Below, piece after piece: positions 41,930 to 50,644 of a stretch of 64,000 nt of DNA. This DNA is from Actinomadura harenae (GTDB lineage Bacteria; Actinomycetota; Actinomycetes; Streptosporangiales; Streptosporangiaceae). The notes beneath the pieces were generated by a model that saw only the letters and a list, made by a program, of their open reading frames with translations, was not told the DNA's origin and made no database searches. The stretch spans positions 1 through 64,000 of the forward strand of contig NZ_RFFG01000023.1 of the NCBI RefSeq assembly GCF_003696215.1. The letters are read 5' to 3'. How positions within the stretch are numbered: position 1 is the stretch's first letter; each line of letters begins with the position of its first letter. The position numbers were made by a program, and so were the translations under genes.

Positions 41930-42886
41930 CTATTCGGCAAGCCCGGCGATTTCGGATCTGGGTGCGTTTCCACCGGTGCAGACGACGGCGACGCGCAGGT
42001 CCGCGAAGTCGTCCGGAGCGGCGAGGACGGCCGCCAGTGCCGCCGCCCCGGCGCCCTCCGCGAGCGTGTGCGCGTGCGAGGCGAGAACACGCTGCGCCTC
42101 CCGGATCCGCTCGTCCGAGACCAGCCGGAACTCGGCGAGGCCCTTGCGCAGCAACCGCTGCGGCAACGCGAACCCGCGCCCGGTGGCCAGGCCCTCGACG
42201 GCCGTCCGGTTGGGGCGTTCCACGGTGTTCCCCGCGCGCCAGGAGTCGTGCGCCGCGGGCGACGCCGACGACTGGACGCCGATCACCCGGCACCGGGGCG
42301 CGACGGCGGCGGTGACCAGGCACGCGGCCGCCGCGCCCGTGCCGCTCCCCACCGGCACCACCACGGCGTCCAGGTCGGGCCGCGCCTCGAGGACCTCCAG
42401 GTAGGCGGTCCCGACCCCGGCCATCAGCTCGGCCGTGTCACCGGGGCTGACCAGCAGCAACTCGTCGGCGAGGGCCTCCGCCGCGTGCTGCGCCCCGGCC
42501 ATGTCCGCGCCGCTCAGCAGTACCCGCGCGCCGTAGCCGCGCGTCGCGCGGATCTTCTCCTCGCTCGCCGACTCCGGCATGACGACCGTGCAGGACGCGC
42601 CGTACTCGGCGCACGCGTACGCGATCGACTGGGCGTGGTTCCCGGTCGAGTACGTCACCAGCCCGCGCCGCCGCTGCTCCGGCGTCATCCCGGCGAGCAG
42701 CGTCAGCCCGCCGCGCACCTTGAAGGCGCCCGTGGGCTGCGTGTTCTCGTGTTTCACGAACACCGACGCGCCCGCCGCCTCGTCCAGCACGGGATAGGAC
42801 CACAGGGGCGTCGCGGGGAGGTGCGAGGACAGCAGGTCGCGGGCGGCGAGGACATCGTCGAACACGGGGAGTCGCATGCGTTCCAT
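41930..42886 (-). CDS. threonine/serine dehydratase-family PLP enzyme
   Basis: A 318-residue fold-type II PLP enzyme. The PLP lysine is in ENTQPTGAFKVRGG, the phosphate-binding loop is VVPVGSGTGAAAACL, and YSTGNHAQSIAYA is the substrate loop. Close families are threonine ammonia-lyase, serine racemase/dehydratase and the EutB-type dehydratase of ectoine breakdown; by eye it cannot be split between them. It lacks the C-terminal ACT regulatory domain of biosynthetic IlvA, suggesting a catabolic role. ATG 42886 or the ATG 3 codons later. Upstream of RidA on the same strand. Confidence 0.85.
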   Translation of the reverse strand: MERMRLPVFDDVLAARDLLSSHLPATPLWSYPVLDEAAGASVFVKHENTQPTGAFKVRGGLTLLAGMTPEQRRRGLVTYSTGNHAQSIAYACAEYGASCTVVMPESASEEKIRATRGYGARVLLSGADMAGAQHAAEALADELLLVSPGDTAELMAGVGTAYLEVLEARPDLDAVVVPVGSGTGAAAACLVTAAVAPRCRVIGVQSSASPAAHDSWRAGNTVERPNRTAVEGLATGRGFALPQRLLRKGLAEFRLVSDERIREAQRVLASHAHTLAEGAGAAALAAVLAAPDDFADLRVAVVCTGGNAPRSEIAGLAE

Positions 42887-43005
42887 GCTGGCGACGGCAC
42901 GACCCGTAGGTCCAGTGCCGATCTCGTCTGTAACGCATCGGACCCGTTGATATGCCCCAGCCGTGCTCGACGCCGGCCGACCGCGCGTGCGGCGGGCGGC
43001 GGGCC

Positions 43006-43896
43006 TCACGCGGAGGCCACGGCCTCCCGGATCGCCGGGACGACCTCGCGCGCCCAGGCGTCCGGCTCGCTCCCGAAGTAGGTGAAACCGGACGCGCCGT
43101 GCTCCAGGACGGCGCCGCTCAGCTCCTCCGCCCACTGGTCCGGCGACCCGCCGATCCAGCGGCCCTCGGCGTCCCGCGTCGCGGCGAGCGGCCGGGCGGT
43201 GATCCGCCCCGGCAGGTTGTAGACCGTCCGGACGTCGGACGGGTCGCGCCCCGCCGCCGCGGCCGCCTCGTCGATCAGCGGACGCGACCACCGGTACCGC
43301 TCGCTCAGCCAGTCGGCCGCGTGCCCCGGGATCCAGCCGTCCGCGTGCCGCCCGGTGACGGCGAGGGACCGCGGCCCGTTCGACCCCGTCCAGATCGGCG
43401 GCGTCGGCGCGGCGGCCGCCTCCAGGCCCTTGACCTGGTAGAACTCGCCGTCGAAGGTCACCGGACCGCCGCCGCCCGACAGCGCCCGGACGACCTGGAA
43501 CGCCTCCTCGAACGCCCGCACCGCCTGCCCCGGCGTGAGCCGCTCGACGCCCATGCGCGCCGCCTCGTCCCACAGCCCGCCCGCGCCGAGGCCGAGGATC
43601 ACGCGCCCGTCCGACAGCTCCGACAGCGACGTGAGGGTCCGGGCGAGCAGCGGCGCCGGGCGCACGGGCAGGCTGGAGACGTTCGCGAACGCCGACAGCC
43701 GCTCCGTGCGGCCGAGCAGCACCCCGACGGTGGCGTACGCGTCGAGCCGGTCGGCGTAGTACGGGTGGTCGGAGACGCTGACCATGTCGAGCCCGTCGCG
43801 GTCGGCCCGGGTGGCCTGCTCCAGCATCTGCCGGGTGGTCCGCACGGCCGAGGAGAGCCCGAGGCCGAAAACAAGTTCGTTCCGCGAATTACGCAT
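43006..43896 (-). CDS. luciferase-like (LLM) flavin- or F420-dependent oxidoreductase
   Basis: A 296-residue TIM-barrel oxidoreductase. ELVFGLGLSSAVRTTRQMLE, SVSDHPYYADRLDAYATVG, RVILGLGAGG and APTPPIWTGSNGPRSLAVTG match the actinobacterial LLM class, many of which use F420. Substrate is unknown. ATG at 43896 is separated by only 28 bp from the divergent MarR gene, so one promoter region serves both, and MarR is the probable regulator. Confidence 0.87.
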   Translation of the reverse strand: MRNSRNELVFGLGLSSAVRTTRQMLEQATRADRDGLDMVSVSDHPYYADRLDAYATVGVLLGRTERLSAFANVSSLPVRPAPLLARTLTSLSELSDGRVILGLGAGGLWDEAARMGVERLTPGQAVRAFEEAFQVVRALSGGGGPVTFDGEFYQVKGLEAAAAPTPPIWTGSNGPRSLAVTGRHADGWIPGHAADWLSERYRWSRPLIDEAAAAAGRDPSDVRTVYNLPGRITARPLAATRDAEGRWIGGSPDQWAEELSGAVLEHGASGFTYFGSEPDAWAREVVPAIREAVASA

Positions 43897-43924
43897 CGTA
43901 TTTCCTTCGAGCTAGGGTGTCGGT

Positions 43925-44380
43925 ATGGGAAAGGCAACGGGAGAGCGGATGGCGGTCGCGACCGCGCTGGTCCGCTCGTCCTTTCTGGTGAACGCCGTGT
44001 ACGCCGGGGCCGCGCGCGAGTACGGTCTGACGCCGCAGCAGGGGCAGTTGCTCTGCGTCCTGATGCTCCGGCCGATCGGGATGGGCGAGCTCGGGTCGAT
44101 GCTCGGCCTGGCCAAGTCCAGCCTGACCGGCCTGGTCGACCGCACCGCCCGGCGCGGCCTGGTCCGCCGCGAGCCCGACCCGGAGGACGCCCGCGCCGTC
44201 CGGGTCGCGCTCACCGAGGCCGGCGCCGCGCTCGCCGACGACTTCTACACCGAGACCTGCCGCCGGGTCGAGGACCTGCCCTCCGGGTTCAGCGCCGCCG
44301 ACCGCGACGCCCTGGTGGAGCTGCTCGCCCGCGTCGTCGACGAGAACCACGTCCCCGAGGTCTTCATGGACGAGCCGTAG
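43925..44380 (+). CDS. MarR-family transcriptional regulator
   Basis: A 151-residue winged-helix regulator with YGLTPQQGQLLCVLMLRPIG, the recognition region LAKSSLTGLVDRTARRGLVR and the wing DPEDARAVRVALTEAG. Divergent from the LLM oxidoreductase and convergent with the FAD oxidoreductase (10 bp between stops), so either could be a target. The large inverted repeat at 45511-45550, in front of the FAD oxidoreductase, could be its binding site, but no copy of that repeat is visible in its own short promoter. Confidence 0.9.
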   Translation: MGKATGERMAVATALVRSSFLVNAVYAGAAREYGLTPQQGQLLCVLMLRPIGMGELGSMLGLAKSSLTGLVDRTARRGLVRREPDPEDARAVRVALTEAGAALADDFYTETCRRVEDLPSGFSAADRDALVELLARVVDENHVPEVFMDEP

Positions 44381-44390
44381 CCCACGCCCA

Positions 44391-45488
44391 CTAAACCGCA
44401 GGCTCGGGCTCGGGCTCGATGTTGAAGAGCTCGACGAAGCGGCCGATGAACAGGTCGCGTCCCTTGTACTCGGAGACCGTCTCGGCGGAGAGCACGAGCG
44501 GGCCGTCCGGGGTGGGGAACTGGCCGACGCCGCCGTCCGGTCCGAGGGGCAGCAGCACCGACGGGATCGGGGACGGCGCGTACGTCGCCACCGGGGCCTC
44601 GCCCCGCACCCGCGCCGCGACGTTCGCCGCCACGACCTCGGCGTGCTGGAGCGCGTACCCGGCCATCTTCGCCTCGTCGAGGTCGGTGACGTCGCCGAGC
44701 GCGTACACGTTCTCGAAGCCCTCCACGTTCAGGGTTTCGGTCACCCGGATCCGCCCTCCCGGGGTGCGGGCGGCGGCCAGGTCGTCGCCCAGGTAGGACG
44801 TCTGGACGGCCACGCCGTACGCGCGGAACCAGATGTCGGCGGTGATGCCGTCCACGGTGAACGTCTTCGTCCGGCCCGGCTCGACCGGCGGCTCCTGGCT
44901 CAGCGCGGTGCCCATGCGGATCTCGACCCCGCGCTCGTCCAGCTGTCGTTGGAGGTCGGCGCGCATCTCGTCGTCGAAGGCGGGGGCGATCCGCTCGCCT
45001 GGGTCCACGATCGTCACGTGCTTGTCCGGCCAGACCGCCTTGATCTCGCCCGCGAGCTCCAGGCCGACCGGCCCGGCGCCGGTGATCAGCACCCGGGACG
45101 CCGCGGCGAGCTCGGCGTGCGTCTCGCGCAGGTGGGCCATCGCCTCGTCCGCGACGTCCGTCCGCATCTTCGCGGGATACGGATATCCGGAACCGGACGC
45201 CAGCACGATGTGGTCGGCGTCGATCCGCTCGCCCGACTCCAGCGTCACGCCCCGGGCGTCCACCGAGGCGGCGCGGGCCCGCACCACGCGTCCGTTGGTC
45301 AGCAGCCGGTCGTAGCGGAAGAACATGTTGGGCGCCCATTCCGGGTCCACCAGCGACCGCAGCGCCCCGGCCGAGTGGACGAACGCGTCCTTCGGCTCGA
45401 CCAGGATCACGTCGGCGTGCTCATCCAGCGCCTTGGCGGCGGCGGCGCCACCGTATCCCCCACCGATGACAACAACGGTCTCCGTCAT
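44391..45488 (-). CDS. NAD(P)/FAD-dependent oxidoreductase, NDH-2/FSP1-like
   Basis: A 365-residue two-dinucleotide-binding flavoprotein. The FAD site is TVVVIGGGYGGAAAAKAL, the NAD(P) site VLITGAGPVGLELAGEI and the second FAD motif NVYALGDVTDLDEAKMAGYA. The pattern fits type II NADH dehydrogenase or AIF/FSP1-like quinone reductases. ATG at 45488 has AGGGAG 9 bases upstream; a GTG three codons earlier would overlap that site. Just upstream is a 40-bp inverted repeat that should control it. Confidence 0.88.
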   Translation of the reverse strand: MTETVVVIGGGYGGAAAAKALDEHADVILVEPKDAFVHSAGALRSLVDPEWAPNMFFRYDRLLTNGRVVRARAASVDARGVTLESGERIDADHIVLASGSGYPYPAKMRTDVADEAMAHLRETHAELAAASRVLITGAGPVGLELAGEIKAVWPDKHVTIVDPGERIAPAFDDEMRADLQRQLDERGVEIRMGTALSQEPPVEPGRTKTFTVDGITADIWFRAYGVAVQTSYLGDDLAAARTPGGRIRVTETLNVEGFENVYALGDVTDLDEAKMAGYALQHAEVVAANVAARVRGEAPVATYAPSPIPSVLLPLGPDGGVGQFPTPDGPLVLSAETVSEYKGRDLFIGRFVELFNIEPEPEPAV

Positions 45489-45510
45489 TTCAACCACTCC
45501 CTGGTGCTTC

Positions 45511-45550
45511 AGTTCGTACTACGAACATTAAATCGTTCGTAGTACGAACT
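45511..45550. promoter_or_regulatory. 40-bp inverted repeat of two 15-bp palindromes
   Basis: Arms AGTTCGTACTACGAAC (45511-45526) and GTTCGTAGTACGAACT (45535-45550) are exact reverse complements separated by 8 bp. Each arm itself contains a 7+1+7 palindrome. It lies 22 bp upstream of the FAD oxidoreductase start. Two dimers on one face, with centres 23 bp apart, would fit. Confidence 0.65.
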
Positions 45551-45591
45551 GCAAGCCAAGGTGACCCAGGTCACGTCGACCGGCGCCCGAA

Positions 45592-45609
45592 TGTCTCGGA
45601 TACGAGACG
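45592..45609. promoter_or_regulatory. probable IclR operator in the hutI promoter
   Basis: TGTCTCGGATACGAGACG, whose reverse complement matches the hutH/IclR site at 20061-20078 in 16 of 18 positions. It is 54 bp upstream of the hutI start codon. Confidence 0.65.
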
Positions 45610-45663
45610 TTCACTGATGGGACGCGGGATGGCGGCCGAGGCGGCGGGTGCGATGCTGGGACG

Positions 45664-46827
45664 GTGAGCATCGTCATCACGAACATCGGGGAACTGGTCA
45701 CCAACGAGCCCGGACTGGGGGAGGGGCCGCTCGGGATCGTCCGGGACGCCGCCCTCGTCCTCGACGGGGAACGCGTCGCCTGGGTCGGCGGCGCCGCCGA
45801 CGCGCCCGCGGCCGACGGGGCGCATGACGCGGGAGGCGGCGCCGTCCTTCCCGGGTTCGTCGACTCGCACGCGCACCTGGTGTTCGCGGGGGAGCGCGCC
45901 GAGGAGTTCGCCGCACGCATGTCGGGCCAGCCGTACAAGGCGGGCGGAATCCGGACGACCGTCGCGAAGACGCGCGCCGCGTCCGACGACGAACTGCGCG
46001 CGAACGTCCGGCGGCTCGTGGACGAGATGGCCCGGCAGGGCACGACCACCGTCGAGTGCAAGTCCGGCTACGGCCTCAACGTCGAGGACGAGGAGCGGGC
46101 CGTCCGGATCGCGGCGGAGTACGCCGACGAGGTCACCTTCCTCGGCGCCCACGTCGTCCCGGCCGAGTACGCCGACGACCAGCAGGGATACGTGCGGCTC
46201 GTCGCGGGCGACATGCTCGCCGAGTGCGCGCCCCACGCCCGCTGGATCGACGCGTTCTGCGAGCGCGGCGCGTTCGACGCCGACCAGACCCGCGAGGTGC
46301 TGGAGGCCGGGATCAAGGCCGGGCTCCTGCCGCGCGTCCACGCCAACCAACTCGGCGAGGGGCCCGGCGTCCAGCTCGCGGTGGAACTGGACGCGGCGTC
46401 CGCCGACCACTGCACGTTCCTCAGCGACGACGACGTCTCGGCGCTCGCTGGCTCATCGACCGTCGCGACGCTGCTGCCGGGCGTCGAGTTCTCCACCCGG
46501 CAGCCCTACCCGGACGCCCGGAGGCTGCTCGACGCCGGGGTCACGGTCGCGCTCGCGAGCGACTGCAACCCCGGGTCCTGCTACAGCTCGAGCATGCCGT
46601 TCTGCATCGCGGTCGCTGTCCGGGACATGCGGATGACGCCCGCCGAGGCGGTCTGGGCCGCGACGGCGGGCGGCGCGCGGGCGCTGCGCCGCACCGACGT
46701 CGGACGGCTCGGCGTCGGCGCGCGCGCGGACGTGCTCGCGCTGTCCGCCGCGTCCCACATCCACCTGGCCTACCGGCCGGGCGTCCCGCAGGTCGCCGCC
46801 GTCTGGAAGCGCGGCCGCCGCGTCTGA
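45664..46827 (+). CDS. hutI: imidazolonepropionase HutI
   Basis: Hydrolyses imidazolonepropionate to N-formimino-L-glutamate, the third hut step. The 387-residue amidohydrolase has the metal motif [57 protein letters not shown] and [22 protein letters not shown] at 45664. It is 19 kb from hutF, and its promoter carries the same palindrome as hutH, which ties it to the hut regulon. In Streptomyces the gene is adjacent to hutF, so it appears to have been separated here. Confidence 0.95.
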   Translation: MSIVITNIGELVTNEPGLGEGPLGIVRDAALVLDGERVAWVGGAADAPAADGAHDAGGGAVLPGFVDSHAHLVFAGERAEEFAARMSGQPYKAGGIRTTVAKTRAASDDELRANVRRLVDEMARQGTTTVECKSGYGLNVEDEERAVRIAAEYADEVTFLGAHVVPAEYADDQQGYVRLVAGDMLAECAPHARWIDAFCERGAFDADQTREVLEAGIKAGLLPRVHANQLGEGPGVQLAVELDAASADHCTFLSDDDVSALAGSSTVATLLPGVEFSTRQPYPDARRLLDAGVTVALASDCNPGSCYSSSMPFCIAVAVRDMRMTPAEAVWAATAGGARALRRTDVGRLGVGARADVLALSAASHIHLAYRPGVPQVAAVWKRGRRV

Positions 46828-46873
46828 CGCCGCCCGGGCGAGGCGGTCGGACGAGGTGGGTCAGACGAGGTGG

Positions 46874-47353
46874 TCAGACCCAGAACGTGTCGTGTTCGAG
46901 GAAGAACGCGACACGTTCCTCGTCGGTCATCTCGCCCAGGTGCGGGAGACCCTCGAAGTACCCCTCGCGCGGCGCGCCCGGCGAGAAGTGGAGCAGCATG
47001 GACGCCGGCTCGCCCGACTCGTTCCGGAAGCCGTGCACCCCGCCCTCCGGGACGTGCACCCAGTCGCCGGGCGCCGTGTCGATCCACTTCGCGCCGTCGA
47101 AGATCCGGACCGTCCCGGACAGGATGTAGAACGACTCGGAGATCGACCGGTGGAAGTGCGGCGACGGACCGGACGGGTTCGGGCCCATCTCCCACCGGTA
47201 CAGCCCGAACTGCCCGTTCGTCGACGCGCCCGTCGCCAGGTAGTGGACGCGGGTGCCGGCCTCGTAGACGAAGTCGGGCTCGGCGGAGTCCGGCCGGTAG
47301 GTGGCGCTGATCTCGCCCGTGTCGCCCAGGTACCGGGGCTCTGGATAGGTCAT
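46874..47353 (-). CDS. cupin-domain protein
   Basis: A 159-residue single-cupin protein with the metal motif SPHFHRSISESFYILSGTVR and VHVPEGGVHGFRN, so a bound metal is likely. The family is too diverse to name a reaction. ATG at 47353, 10 bp downstream of another cupin gene on the same strand, so the two are probably an operon. Convergent with hutI. Confidence 0.8.
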   Translation of the reverse strand: MTYPEPRYLGDTGEISATYRPDSAEPDFVYEAGTRVHYLATGASTNGQFGLYRWEMGPNPSGPSPHFHRSISESFYILSGTVRIFDGAKWIDTAPGDWVHVPEGGVHGFRNESGEPASMLLHFSPGAPREGYFEGLPHLGEMTDEERVAFFLEHDTFWV

Positions 47354-47363
47354 CGCGGGTCCT

Positions 47364-47696
47364 CTACAGGGTGATCTGGTAGACCTTGCGGAGTGTCTCG
47401 TGGACGGTCCAGGTGGTGCGCGCGCCCTCGGTGAAGACGCCCACGTCGCCGGGGCCGACCTCCAGAGTCGGCCCGTCCTCGACCGTGATCGTGGCGCGGC
47501 CGGTCAGGACCGTGAAGATCTCGTCGGCCTCCACGTCCGTGACCGTCCCCGGGGTGATCTCCCAGATCCCGCGCTGGACCGTTCCGTCCTCGTGCAGGAC
47601 CGTGCTGAACATGCGCGGCTCACCGGCCAGGACGGTCGCGGGGTCGAGCTCGTCCTCCTCCAGGACGGCGCTGCTCACGGAGAGGGAGAAGGTCAT
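47364..47696 (-). CDS. small cupin protein (DUF861-like)
   Basis: A 110-residue cupin with QRGIWEITPGTVTDVEADEI, FTVLTGRATITVEDGP and VGPGDVGVFTEGARTTWTVH. The His-rich metal motif of classic cupins is missing, as in the DUF861/EutQ-like group. ATG 47696 begins the similarity. It lies upstream of the other cupin gene and 92 bp downstream of the flavin reductase stop. Confidence 0.78.
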   Translation of the reverse strand: MTFSLSVSSAVLEEDELDPATVLAGEPRMFSTVLHEDGTVQRGIWEITPGTVTDVEADEIFTVLTGRATITVEDGPTLEVGPGDVGVFTEGARTTWTVHETLRKVYQITL

Positions 47697-47788
47697 GTCG
47701 TACTCCTTTGGGCGATTCCTGCCCCGGAGCGTACCGACATATGCTTCCCTTCCGCTGCCCCCGGCACCTCCCTTTCCCTCCGAACGGA

Positions 47789-48268
47789 TCAGGTCAGGTA
47801 GCGGCGGTTCACCCTGATCAGCGGGGAGCGGTGGCGCGCCACGTAATCGGCGGCCAGCACCTCCGCGACGAACAGCAGATGGTCGCCCGCCTCGATCGTC
47901 CGCCGCGTCTCGCACTCGAGCGCGGCCAGCCCGGACTCCACGACCAGCGCGTCCGACACCGGGCCGCGGTGGTGCGGCTCGGACGCCAGCAGGATCCGCG
48001 CGGACGGACGGCCCGCCGCGGCGAACCGCCCGGCGAGCGCCCGCTGCTCCGCGCTCAGCACCGTCACCGCCCACCGGGGACGGCGTTGCAGCACCTCCGC
48101 GAGGTACCCGTCCGACGCCACGCCCACCAGGACCATCGGCGGCTCCAGCGACACCGACATGAACGAGGTGACCGTGGTGCCGAGATCGTCCCGTTCGTCC
48201 CGGACGGTCAGCACCACGACCCCCGTCGCGAACCCCGCGACGGCCTCGGTGAACTCGACCTCGTTCAG
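47789..48268 (-). CDS. flavin reductase-family protein
   Basis: A 159-residue FMN-binding split-barrel protein: EFTEAVAGFATGVVVLTVRD, TTVTSFMSVSLEPPMVLVGV and LLFVAEVLAADYV match flavin reductases and small flavin monooxygenase components. No ATG, GTG or TTG lies at the expected N-terminus. The best start is a CTG at 48268, overlapping the sppA stop as CTGA and 6 bases after GGGAG. An internal GTG near the VVVLTV motif would remove a conserved strand. Translationally coupled to sppA. Confidence 0.8.
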   Translation of the reverse strand: MNEVEFTEAVAGFATGVVVLTVRDERDDLGTTVTSFMSVSLEPPMVLVGVASDGYLAEVLQRRPRWAVTVLSAEQRALAGRFAAAGRPSARILLASEPHHRGPVSDALVVESGLAALECETRRTIEAGDHLLFVAEVLAADYVARHRSPLIRVNRRYLT

Positions 48269-49968
48269 CGGATCTCCCAGTTGCCCGGCAGCGTGAGCGG
48301 ACCTGCGGACGGCAGCCCGAGCCGCGCGGCGACCCCGCCGAGCGACCCCCAGCCGTCGAACCGCGCCGACGCCGCCGCGCGGTCCTCGCTCGACTCCGGC
48401 GGACGCAGCCGCTCGATCGGCGAGGTGTGCGGGAACGTCCGGACCGGCGCGTCCGCCGGCAACCCGGCCTTCCGCCGCGCCAGGTCGACCGCGAGCTCCA
48501 GGCCGCCCAGCTCGTCCACCAGGCCGCTCGCCTGCGCGTCCGCGCCCGTCCAGACCCGGCCGCGCGCCAGCTCGTGGACGCGCTCCCGCGTCATCCCGCG
48601 CCCCTCGGCGGCCTTCCCCGTGAAGTCGGCGTAGATCTTGTCGAGCGAGGCGTTGATCCGCTCCCACTCGGAGTCGCTGAAGTCCTTGGTCGCGCTGAAC
48701 ATGCGGGCGTGCGCGCCGTCCTCGACCGCGCCGAGCCCGACCCCGATCCGGTCGAGCAGCCCGTTCACCACGGCCTTCCCGACGACCACGCCGATCGAGC
48801 CGGTGATCGTGCCGGGCTGCGCCACGATCGTGTCCGCGGCCATCGCGACGTAGTAGCCGCCGGACGCCGCGACGTCGCCCATCGACACGATCACGGGCTT
48901 GCCCGCCTTGCGCGCGAGGACGACCTCCCGCCAGATCGCGTCGGACGCCACCGCCGACCCGCCCGGGCTGTTCACCCGGAACACGATCGCCTTGACCCTG
49001 TCGTCCTTCACCGCCGCGCGGAACGCCGCGCCGACCGTGTCCGAGCCCATCGCGACGCTCTGCCCGGGGAGCGGCCCGCCGCGCCCGCTGCGGCCGAGCC
49101 GGATCTGCCCGTGCCCGTTGATCAGCGCGATGCCGTCGTGCCCCCCGGGGTGCGGGATCCGCCTCGCGAGGCCGTGCGTCCGGTTGTACCGCGCGACGTA
49201 CCTGAGCTGCGCGTCCGCGCCCGCCTTCGCCTTCAGGTGCGCGTACACCTCGTCGCGGTAGCCGAGCTTGTCGACCAGGCCCGCCTCGAGCGCCTCGTCC
49301 GCCAGCAGCGGACCCCGGTCGGTCAGCTCGCGGACCCGCTCCGGCGTCAGCCCGCGCGCCTCCGCGATGCCCCGCGCCATCTGCTCGCCGATCGACTCGA
49401 CGAGCCGCTGGGACGACTCCTCGTGCTCCGGCGTGTACGCCTTCTCCATGAAGGTGTTCGCCATCGTCTTGTACTCGTAGCGCTTCGCGAACCGCGGCTG
49501 GACGCCCGCCTTCTCCAGCGCCCCCGCGAAGAACGGCTCCTCCAGCGCCACGCCCGTCAGCCCGACCTCGCCGGTCGGCTGCAGGTACACCCGGTCGAAC
49601 GCGGACGCCAGGTAGTAAGGCACGGTGCCGCGCCCGCCCTCGCCGAACGTCTCGGCCCACGCGACCGTGTACGTCCCGGACTTGCGCAGCGCGGCGACCG
49701 CGTCCCGGATCTCCTGGGTGAGCGCCAGGCCGATACCGCCGGTGACCTTTACTACAAGGGCCTTCACACGGGCGTCCGAACGCGCGCGGCGCAGCCCGGA
49801 GAGGACGTCGCGCAGGTGCGTCCGCCGCATCGCGAGGAACGCCGACAGCGGATCGCCGGGCGGGGCCTCGACGATCCCGTCCGTCAGGTCCAGTTCAAGG
49901 ACCAGCGGCCCGGTACGGCGCTCGCGCGCCTGCCGGATGACGTTGACGACATTGCCGGGATCCACCAT
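48265..49968 (-). CDS. sppA: SppA-like signal peptide peptidase, soluble long form
   Basis: A 567-residue serine protease of family S49 in its tandem-domain (67-kDa) form. The N-terminal half has VKVTGGIGLALTQEIRDAV and EKAYTPEHEESSQRLVES; the C-terminal half has VFRVNSPGGSAVASDAIWRE and the nucleophile region SMGDVAASGGYYVAMAADTI. No signal peptide or membrane segment is apparent, unlike the membrane-anchored E. coli protein, so it may be cytosolic or peripheral. ATG at 49968. Its stop overlaps the flavin reductase start. Confidence 0.9.
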   Translation of the reverse strand: MVDPGNVVNVIRQARERRTGPLVLELDLTDGIVEAPPGDPLSAFLAMRRTHLRDVLSGLRRARSDARVKALVVKVTGGIGLALTQEIRDAVAALRKSGTYTVAWAETFGEGGRGTVPYYLASAFDRVYLQPTGEVGLTGVALEEPFFAGALEKAGVQPRFAKRYEYKTMANTFMEKAYTPEHEESSQRLVESIGEQMARGIAEARGLTPERVRELTDRGPLLADEALEAGLVDKLGYRDEVYAHLKAKAGADAQLRYVARYNRTHGLARRIPHPGGHDGIALINGHGQIRLGRSGRGGPLPGQSVAMGSDTVGAAFRAAVKDDRVKAIVFRVNSPGGSAVASDAIWREVVLARKAGKPVIVSMGDVAASGGYYVAMAADTIVAQPGTITGSIGVVVGKAVVNGLLDRIGVGLGAVEDGAHARMFSATKDFSDSEWERINASLDKIYADFTGKAAEGRGMTRERVHELARGRVWTGADAQASGLVDELGGLELAVDLARRKAGLPADAPVRTFPHTSPIERLRPPESSEDRAAASARFDGWGSLGGVAARLGLPSAGPLTLPGNWEIR

Positions 49969-50042
49969 CCCCCCACCCTATGCGCCGGCCCCGCCGATCG
50001 AACGAGCACCCGGCCGGGTCGTCTTTCCCCAGGCGGGGAGGG

Positions 50043-50549
50043 TCAGCGGGCGAAGGCGCGGTTGGGCAGGACGGACGCGCTCGCCTGCGCGAGGACGCGG
50101 CCCTCCGCGTCGGTGATCGCGGCGTTGGCGACCATGCGGGTGCGGCCCGCGTGCACGCACGTCCCGGCCACCGTGTACGTCCGCCCCGCAAGGACGGGCC
50201 GCAGGTAGTCGACGTTCAGGCTGAGCGTCAGCATCGGCATGAAGTGCTCGCCCGTGGACGCCCCGGCGAGGCACGAGGCGTTGTCGAGGATCATCGCGAC
50301 ATAGCCGCCGTGCACGGTCCCGCCGGGGTTGCACAGGTGCCCGCCCGGCGTCCACTCCAGAGAGATGCGGCCGGGTTCGGCGGACCGGATCGTCTGGCCG
50401 ATGTGCTCGTCCACCAGGGAGACCTGCGGGAACCGGCCGTCCGCGATCGCCTGGATCAGCTCCGCGCCGGACAACTCGTCCCACATGCGCGCGTGTTCGG
50501 CCTGGACGGCCTCCGCTGCGGCCTGCGCGGCCTCGGTCTCGACGCTCAA
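50043..50549 (-). CDS. PaaI-family hotdog thioesterase
   Basis: A 168-residue acyl-CoA thioesterase-like protein. GHLCNPGGTVHGGYVAMILDN is the hotdog active-site region (GxVHGG), followed by LNVDYLRPVLAGRTYTVAG and VHAGRTRMVANAAI. I chose the TTG at 50549 because GGGGAG lies 5 bases before it; an open frame to 50579 would add 10 residues. Divergent from the Nudix gene. Substrate unknown, phenylacetate-type or medium-chain acyl-CoA. Confidence 0.85.
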   Translation of the reverse strand: MSVETEAAQAAAEAVQAEHARMWDELSGAELIQAIADGRFPQVSLVDEHIGQTIRSAEPGRISLEWTPGGHLCNPGGTVHGGYVAMILDNASCLAGASTGEHFMPMLTLSLNVDYLRPVLAGRTYTVAGTCVHAGRTRMVANAAITDAEGRVLAQASASVLPNRAFAR

Positions 50550-50644
50550 CGCTGCTCCCCGGGGGATGGACGTCACCAACCCGAAGGGTATTCGGGCGGC
50601 GATGCGCGGGCACTGTGCCCTTGGTCACGGCTAGGGTCGCGGGC

